Positions 57,610 through 64,000 of a DNA stretch of 64,000 bases are shown piece after piece. Source of the DNA: Euwallacea fornicatus (Eukaryota; Arthropoda; Insecta; Coleoptera; Curculionidae); contig NC_089573.1 in assembly GCF_040115645.1 (NCBI RefSeq), positions 1,612,001 through 1,676,000 of the forward strand, read 5' to 3'. The notes under the pieces are model-generated. The model made no database searches. It saw only the letters and a list, made by a program, of their open reading frames with translations, and was not told the origin of the DNA. A program made the translations under genes and the position numbers. Each line of letters opens with the position of its first letter. Position 1 is the first letter of the stretch.

Positions 57610-60505
57610 CCTGAGAGTGTTGCACAGAAACTAAAGCAGGATTAAAACAATTTTCAGTCAACAATTTAATTTTTAGTGCGCCACGTAAAAGTTAAGTGTT
57701 GGAAGTGAAATTTTGTTGACACCATAGAAAACAATGTTGCCACATGTACTATAACCTAAAGAATACATTACATATTTTCAATTAAATGGCTAAAGAAGAA
57801 ACTATGTGAGTAATTTTGTGTTTTATCTGATTGGCTAAAGGTATCATTTAGGGTATATATTTAAAATTAAATTATATTAAATTAAATAATTTGCAAAAGC
57901 TGGTATACGAATATTTGGCATATGGCAACGCCGCAAGCCAACTCATCGTTTGGAGCTACATCATATGTCAGTCCGACACGTGTTTACTGGTAATGGAGCA
58001 TATATCGAAAAATTTAGATTGTCGATTAACAATATTACCATGTCGATATATTATCGTTCATGCAAGGCAAGAAATATACTTTCCTAAATTTCCTTATCAG
58101 GATTCTTAATTTAATATAGTCACTTAGAGATGTTTTATGTTTCTTATCGTCATAAATGAGTTAAATACAGAGTATCTATGGAACTTCTAATATTCTAAGA
58201 AGGGCTGATGTCGACAATGTAGAAATTATTTGATTTTTGGTATTAAAATAATATATAAGAGTATATCTACTTAAAGATAAAAATATTTGTTCTAATGAAC
58301 ACGTCTACATCCATTAAGATCATGAAAGTAAATTTCGAAACTTTAGTTTTACACATTAATGTCGTTCAATCAAGACAGATTAAGTAATTTTATAGATACA
58401 GAGTATTAATATTGATGAATACCTACTTAAGGATCGCGAAGGGAAGTCTGCTGACTTAAAAAAAACATTGGAAATATGTAAATCAACCATTTCAAATGAA
58501 ATGAGATTTTCTGTAACCAACTACATAAATTTGGTGAATTAAGCGAATGTGTAACTACTTATACATAATGTCTTCTGCTTTCCAGAGTGATGAGTATCAA
58601 GTCACTTTACTTAAAACTTTTTTATTTTGACAATAGTTGTTAATGTAATGCGCTTAATATTCTCCCTTGGAAAATTTCTTAAGGAGTGGCTTATTTTTGT
58701 AACTACGAATGTCCGGTGCGAAAAGTACAATGAAAGGAATTATTAATTTTTATTAAATTGATAATTTAATTAAAAATTATAAACATATTTACGTATGTAA
58801 AAAAAAATGAAACACGAAGCATATATTTTATACTGAATCTCTGATATTAGCAAGTTAAAAATAATATATTATATAGAAAAAAAATGCAAAAAAGTTTTTG
58901 CTGTGTGAAAAGGTTTTAATTTTACTTTTCAGTAGAACTTATTTATCAATAAATTAAAGTCAATATTTGAACACACATATAATGTGACTCACTTGAAAGT
59001 AAAACACCTTCATAAAGTTTGTATTTATTATTAAATGTCAAATACATTTTTTTGAATCGGATAGTCACATTTTTTACCAAAAACTAAGACTCACGAAGTA
59101 ACTTTTTAGGGAGCGAAAATTCAAGAAATCGAATTAGCATTTTTTTAAATAACAAATATGAGTGTACTACTGGATTTTAAATGCTGTTAAATGAACAATT
59201 TCAGTAACACATAATGGAAATTAATATTTCCGTGTAAATATTTTATTCCTCTCATTTGGTACATATCAATTTTTAGAGTATGTTTATGAGAACTCTTTTC
59301 GTCTCTTAAAATATTTCGACGCTATTTCGGGCAATCCCGTTTTAAAGAAACGTCAAAATAAACTAAAAGCACGAGAAAAAATCCTGTGGCACGAAAAATG
59401 TAGATTACGGGTACCAGACAAATGATCTCGAGGCACTAAAAAATTAAATAGGACACATAAAAAATAAACTACGGGTGTGTATTATATAAAAAGTATGGGT
59501 ATCTAGGAACAAGTTATGGGTACTTAGAAAGAAACTTCGGGCAGATAATAAATACACTACGAGTACGCAGGTATAAACCATGCGCACGTGAAAAATAATC
59601 TGAGAAAATCAGAACTGATCAAATATTTTGAAAATTTTAGATTTTTTTTTTGGTGAAATAACTTAGTTACTCATTACCAAAAATTCCTTTTGGCTGTGGC
59701 TGATTCTTAAACAGTCCGAAAATATCTGATTACCTGCGTCACATTTATAAGAAATATCTTCAGCTACTAGACAATTATAGTACATAGCATCCACATACTT
59801 TGCGTCACGTATTAATTGTCTTTTTTAAAAAGTACCTTAAACAGACTCAACATAAAATTTAGCTTAAAATAAATAAATACGCATGTTTCCTGAACACCTA
59901 CGAAACTTATTTTGATGTGTTTAATTGAAGTTATTTTAAAGACTAACTTGTTCTTAAATTTTGTAGCACACCTAGGGCTTTTCTCACTCTTCACCCTACT
60001 AAAATCCCTATGAAAATGTTAATATACCATTGAATTGGAATTGGCTGCGCAGAATAACCGCCACAGATTAAATATTCCTTCACACTAGTCCTACTGCAAA
60101 TAGGCAAAATTCTATGGCACACAAATATAAAAGCAATCACGTATATCTATTTGAACAATATGAGGCAAAACGTGATGCTCTCGTTAGCCCCTTTTGTTGC
60201 CAAATTTGGTCTTTAATGCACCTCGTTTTAGCTGAAAAAACGGAGCTAAAAACGTGACATATTGCTATAATGTACATAAGCTTTACTAATTGATTACAAA
60301 ACTGCATTATTGAATAATTTTATTTTTTCTCAGTCTTACACCTAATTCCTTAAAGAAAAAAGTAAGAAGGCGCGTGTACCGATAATAGTGAATATCCTGC
60401 AGTAGTTACACATATGATGTATCAGGATAAGCACTTATGTCTGATCCAGCGCAACAAGGTGTCTATAACATTTCCTGCCATCGCCCCTCTTGGAGTCCGC
60501 TCTTT
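57610..60505. other. intergenic region between TRAP-delta and the LGR gene
   Basis: About 2.9 kb between divergently transcribed genes, expected to hold both promoters. No gene or transposase fragment recognised; ORFs at 57891-58109 and 59812-59994 look like chance. Confidence 0.45.
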
Positions 60506-60528
60506 TCAGTTGAGAGTTGGTGCTCAGT
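60506..60528 (+). promoter_or_regulatory. candidate initiator (TCAGT) for the LGR gene
   Basis: Two TCAGT motifs at 60506-60510 and 60524-60528, matching the arthropod initiator consensus, lie 16-38 bp upstream of the proposed ATG at 60544. No clear TATA box was seen. A start here would give a very short 5' UTR, so an upstream start is also possible. Confidence 0.3.
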
Positions 60529-60543
60529 TGCGCTCTCTCCAAA

Positions 60544-60631
60544 ATGTCCAACTGGCGAGAGATCCTTCTTAACGGGTGCATTATTACCGGAGTTGTGCTT
60601 ATTTCAGTTTTTGTTTATTATTATAGCAAAG
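60544..60631 (+). CDS. LGR-type gene exon 1 (N-terminal membrane segment)
   Basis: ATG at 60544 opens MSNWREILLNGCIITGVVLI then SVFVYYYSK; donor GTAAGA at 60632, phase 1. Met-Ser with a charged WREI stretch before about 17 hydrophobic residues suggests a signal peptide or a signal anchor. Another open frame (60437-60715) overlaps it but lacks the splice logic. Confidence 0.75.
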
Positions 60632-63600
60632 GTAAGAACAATCGCAAAATCATTATTACTAATTGGATTAGTGTCGAAGAAAACTTTTACAAAACCAAAA
60701 ACTTCTGGAAAATAAGATAAAAGCAATGTCATATAAAAATAGAGCGATATTCTTCAACGAACTTAGACTTAAACTTAAGTAGGTAGCTTGAAGAGATCAG
60801 GAAGTTATCCAGGGACTTTGCCGCACGTGTTTGTTGGTTCATCAACTTAGATATTACAGATGCAAGAAAATCCCTGTGGTTTTTATCAAACAATAACTGA
60901 TCCGCCATAAATCGCATAGCTAATTAACACTTTTTGGGCTTAGATTCGCACCGACAATGTTAAATAAAGCTCTGCTTGTTAATCTTATCTTATTGCTTCG
61001 TTGTTTTTGCTATTTTGTGGTTTTTATAGAAATGTCCTATGGATGTATAATTGAGTTCACCAGTAATGTATTAAAAAAATAATGCACCTAGGAGCTTGTT
61101 TGAATAATTAAATAAATATATATAGTCATGGTAGATGCAAATTCCTTTGGGACTTTAAAGCTGAAAAATTGCAAAAAGTTCAGTAAATGAAGAGTTTTTT
61201 GAACTTAATCTAACTTTTAAATCGGGTTTCGTTGGATAATACGGGTATAACATTTTTTGCTTTAGAAAACAAGAAAGGGGCACTACTTAATGGCCTGCAT
61301 ATGGTAGATAGACACGTGTCCTGTGGCACTGCAAAGGGCATTAATCAGTTTTTCAACCCATTCCAGGTTTTCAGCACATTTTGAATCAAATCAAACGCAA
61401 AAATTTATATAGTATTTAGACTGGTTAATGGGAACTCTATGATAGGTATAACGCAGACTAGAAATATTGATCAGGTTAATTGTAGTGGGTCAATTGAGTT
61501 TAAGATGGGCTCTAGGTAATATTTGCCAATCAGGAATACAATTCTTAACTTCTAGGCCTTAGCTTCTAGATTCAGCTAATATTATTCGAAACACATCAGT
61601 CATACTGATATTGTTGTTTTCTGTTTTCTTTTTGACCAAACTAACCAATTACATTAATTTAGAAGAATTTTGAAGACTCTACAATTCTCGAGAAATGCCC
61701 AGTTATCTACCTCCGTTTCTAATCGATTAAAAGCAAAAAATGCAAATTCTATTCCGATATAACTCAATCTGCTAAAGTAATTTAATCGCAACACTTAATT
61801 AAAATGAAAGAGAAAATATATGAGATATACCGGGTGATAATTAATGACATCTCCTTACGTCACAGGGTAATTCCTTGTTTCGTTTTAATGTAGATTCTCC
61901 CTATGAGCATGTTTCGTGAATGAGATACAGAGTTTCAAAGTTTGAAAATGGCTTCCAATCTTTTCTTTGCATTTCTTATTAAAATATGTGATGATTACCA
62001 ACCTTAAGTGTGTATACGACGTCACGATTAATGTGGAAAATATACAGGATGAGAGAGTGACTCTAAAATAATTTTAACTGAAAATTGTAACTAAATATAC
62101 ATATGTATCACAAATTCTAGTAAGTAGAAAGGAAAGACTGAATGCTATTTTCAAACTTCGTTACCCGGTATCCCCTAACGCAAATTCTTATTTTAAGGCC
62201 CTTTTCTTATGAAAATCTGTCTTAAAATCATCACTAGTATAACTATCTGTGTATCGAAAACAACCACATATCCTTTTATATACAGTGCGTAATATTTATC
62301 GTAATATTAAATCGAAACACCTCGAATACTAGGTATTCTATACAGAAATGTTTAGTAGAAAGGTTTATTTACTCTGAGGAGGAAATGTATTGGTGCTCAA
62401 GGTGATTCACCGTGACATCACCCCCCATGTGGGCGGAATGAAGGTTAACTTTTTAATTTCAAATGGCAACTCCCTTTTTTTACAGATATGGATAAAAACA
62501 ATAAAAATTGCAGAACGCTCAGTACTGCAATTTTGAACATATTTCGATACTTTAGGTTAATGTTATATACTGTATTTTGTATATTTTATCTCGATACTTA
62601 ATCAGGAGAATGTCCGAAGGACACTATGGCTTGTGCTTCTGGAGGGTTCTGCATTTCCAGCAAAAGCGTGTGCAATCAAGAGTACGACTGTCCCGATAAA
62701 GAGGACGAGGATCCAGTTTTGTGCGGTAAACTAAAAAAAAATCCACTCCAATTTTTTTATACACAAAAATTTCTAGCGGACCTACATGGTAGTTCAGGAC
62801 TGATAGAAAATATATTGAACATCAGCTTATTAAGTGAAGATAATCAAATGGAAGAACTATGCGGTAAATGGTTACTCGTTAATAAAAAGTCAGAGATATT
62901 ACTGTATAAGGCTACTTGCAGGCATTGAAAATTACCCTAAAGAGAGCTGCCAGTGCGGTTTTAGTACGAGAATCTATTGTAACGAGGCAGGGTTTGTAGA
63001 GATTCCTCAGGGGATTTCTGTGGGAGTATCTTACTTGTAAGTCTGAGTAAATTTTCTCCATAATCAATACAATGAGTTTAATTTCAGAATATTGTCTAAC
63101 AATGGTATCAAAACTTTGGGAAGAAACTCTTTAAGAACCTTCAATTTGACATTACTGTAAGTTTTTACTATATTAATGTTCAATAATCTTAACATACATT
63201 TACTTAAGACACATGGAGAATAATGAGCTTGACCATATAGAACCCCAAGCATTTGCGCAGCAACAGTTTTTGCAAAAATTGTAAGTTTACAGTTGACAAA
63301 TACAAAATACAAGACGTCACTAAAATCCTTTTGTTAGATTTCTAATGAACAACAAATTAAGAACACTGCCCTTTGGCACCTTCACCGGTCTGACTAACTT
63401 AGAATGGTTGCATATAGACAATAACATGATTCAAAAAATTGATTTTGATAATTTTGGAATTATGAAGAAGCTCAAATGGCTGTAAGACAGGTAAAAAGCT
63501 TCTACATCAGTCCTTTTTGCAGTTAATAACTTTCCAGGGATATGTCGCACAATTTCTTAAGCTTTGAAGAAAATGAAGCGTTTCCACTTATGTCTGAACT

Positions 63601-63998
63601 TGTTGAATTGTACGTATTAGAGAACTTTCAAAAATCGATTATAAAGTTTCTTTTAAATTAAAATTCCAGGTTTTTGAACCATAATCAAATAAAATATATT
63701 ACAAATGATACATTCAACAATCTGGTCTATTTGGACTTACTGTGAGTAGGTATAAGTTTCACTACAGGCTTTTTTGGAATCTTTCGAATTTTTGTAGGTG
63801 TTTGAGTTCGAACACTATAACAGCCATTGAGATCGGAGCCTTCATCAATTTGAAACGGCTTAAAGAATTGTAAATGTGCGAATTTTATTTTTTTTCCTCA
63901 AAATTCGTTTATTGTGCTTATTACAGGAATCTAGATGGAAATCACCTTAAAACCATTACACCAGAGTTGTTCAAATCACAAAAATACCTTATCAAGCT
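60544..63998 (+). CDS. LDLa/LRR receptor of the LGR (relaxin-receptor-like GPCR) type, 5' part
   Basis: Eleven exons are visible and the gene runs off the right edge. Exons: 60544-60631, 62606-62725, 62777-62863, 62922-63036, 63088-63156, 63209-63280, 63338-63481, 63538-63609, 63670-63741, 63798-63869, 63927-63998. About 327 codons read through with consistent phases. Order: a hydrophobic N-terminal segment (GCIITGVVLISVFVYYY), one LDL-receptor class A module with six Cys, a short linker, an LRR N-cap (SCQCGFSTRIYCNEAGF) and at least eight LRRs. An LDLa module followed by LRRs is the ectodomain of type C LGRs, such as relaxin receptors and insect Lgr3/Lgr4, which bind insulin/relaxin-like peptides and signal through a seven-helix domain. 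That domain would lie beyond the window, so the GPCR identity is inferred. Confidence 0.82.
62606..62725 (+). CDS. LGR-type gene exon 2 (LDLa module)
   Basis: Acceptor TTAATCAG, donor GTAAAC at 62726, both borders phase 1, so the module is a symmetric 1-1 cassette. Six Cys are spaced as in LDL-receptor class A repeats: CPKDTMAC, CISSKSVC, then CNQEYDCPDKEDED and a final C. The acidic DCPDKEDE motif supplies the Ca ligands. Confidence 0.92.
62777..63036 (+). CDS. LGR-type gene exons 3-4 (linker and LRR N-cap)
   Basis: Exon 3 (62777-62863) encodes ADLHGSSGLIENILNISLLS then EDNQMEELC, the linker between LDLa and LRRs. Exon 4 (62922-63036) encodes the Cys-rich N-cap (ESCQCGFSTRIYCNEAGFVE, IPQGI). 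The introns around them are 51 and 58 bp. Exon 4 ends in phase 2, starting the LRR cassette series. Confidence 0.82.
63088..63998 (+). CDS. LGR-type gene exons 5-11 (leucine-rich repeats)
   Basis: Exon 5 is 69 nt, exon 7 is 144 nt (two repeats) and exons 6, 8, 9, 10 and 11 are 72 nt each. Every border is phase 2, splitting the first Leu codon (CT|x or TT|x) of each repeat. Examples: LILSNNGIKTLGRNSL, LHMENNELDHIEPQAF, LFLMNNKLRTLPFGTF, LDMSHNFLSFEENEAF, LNLDGNHLKTITPELF. The last exon ends at 63998 with GT at the window's last two bases. One repeat per exon is the classic LGR gene layout. Confidence 0.88.
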
Positions 63999-64000
63999 GT

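Noticed and set aside
57891..58109. 72-codon ORF upstream of the TRAP-delta gene
   Set aside because: No recognised domain; start codon is not ATG.
61826..62174. Possible small element with ACCGGGT ends
   Set aside because: Similarity between ends is broken by about 100 bp of unmatched sequence; limits not definable.
1..64000. CRISPR arrays, rRNA, tRNA genes
   Set aside because: No regularly spaced identical repeats, no tRNA cloverleaf and no rRNA segment recognised; the sequence is eukaryotic.

Overview
The window is AT-rich, intron-bearing animal DNA, almost certainly from an insect. It shows GT-AG introns from 51 bp to about 16 kb, TCAGT-type initiator candidates, and a dense load of Tc1/mariner-superfamily DNA transposons of the kinds common in insect genomes. 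The order is not decidable from the sequence alone; a beetle-like genome is only a guess. No prokaryotic genes, rRNA, tRNA or CRISPR arrays were seen.

Three host genes can be supported. (1) A Kv-channel-interacting-protein-like (KChIP, neuronal calcium sensor family) gene on the + strand. Its visible coding exons lie at 18972-19096, 35036-35105, 39047-39117, 55258-55405, 55457-55521 and 55578-55688. The 5' coding exon or exons are not identified and may lie left of the window. Introns of 15.9, 3.9 and 16.1 kb carry most of the transposons. (2) A compact two-exon TRAP-delta (SSR4) gene on the - strand at 57020-57609, convergent with the KChIP gene. (3) The 5' part of an LGR/relaxin-receptor-type GPCR gene on the + strand, 60544 to beyond the right edge. 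It has a hydrophobic N-terminus, one LDL-receptor class A module, an LRR N-cap, then one-LRR-per-exon cassettes with phase-2 introns.

Mobile DNA, left to right: a dead Tc1 element (547-1991); a foldback element (2011-2587); a Tc1 element with IR/DR-style ends (4217-5695); several transposase fragments (6845-7680, 10259-10520, 11440-11640, 17097-17230, 22287-22445); an inverted pair of near-identical long-TIR elements (11662-13530 and 26080-27965) flanking the first visible KChIP exon; an internally deleted Tc1 element with perfect 28-bp TIRs (20113-20689); an R1/LOA-like non-LTR tail (22660-22980); a decayed Ty3/gypsy pol on the - strand (about 28100-31740) split by a Tc1 insertion (28682-29867) and a mariner insertion (29886-31144); a long-TIR element (32386-34442); an internally deleted mariner (35690-36285); a foldback (36376-37434); a near-intact Tc1 (37477-38863); a foldback (40417-41410); a long-TIR element (42383-43736); a foldback with about 400-bp arms (49374-50378); another long-TIR relic (50509-51501); and a near-complete 1.34-kb palindrome (52773-54113).

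The window is therefore three host genes in a landscape of layered cut-and-paste transposons. The most unusual aspects are the series of long-inverted-repeat elements (arms from about 100 to 600 bp), the inverted near-identical pair around a KChIP exon, the nested gypsy/Tc1/mariner insertion, a hammerhead-ribozyme-like core near 8.5 kb, and a 51-nt stop-free intron in the KChIP gene.
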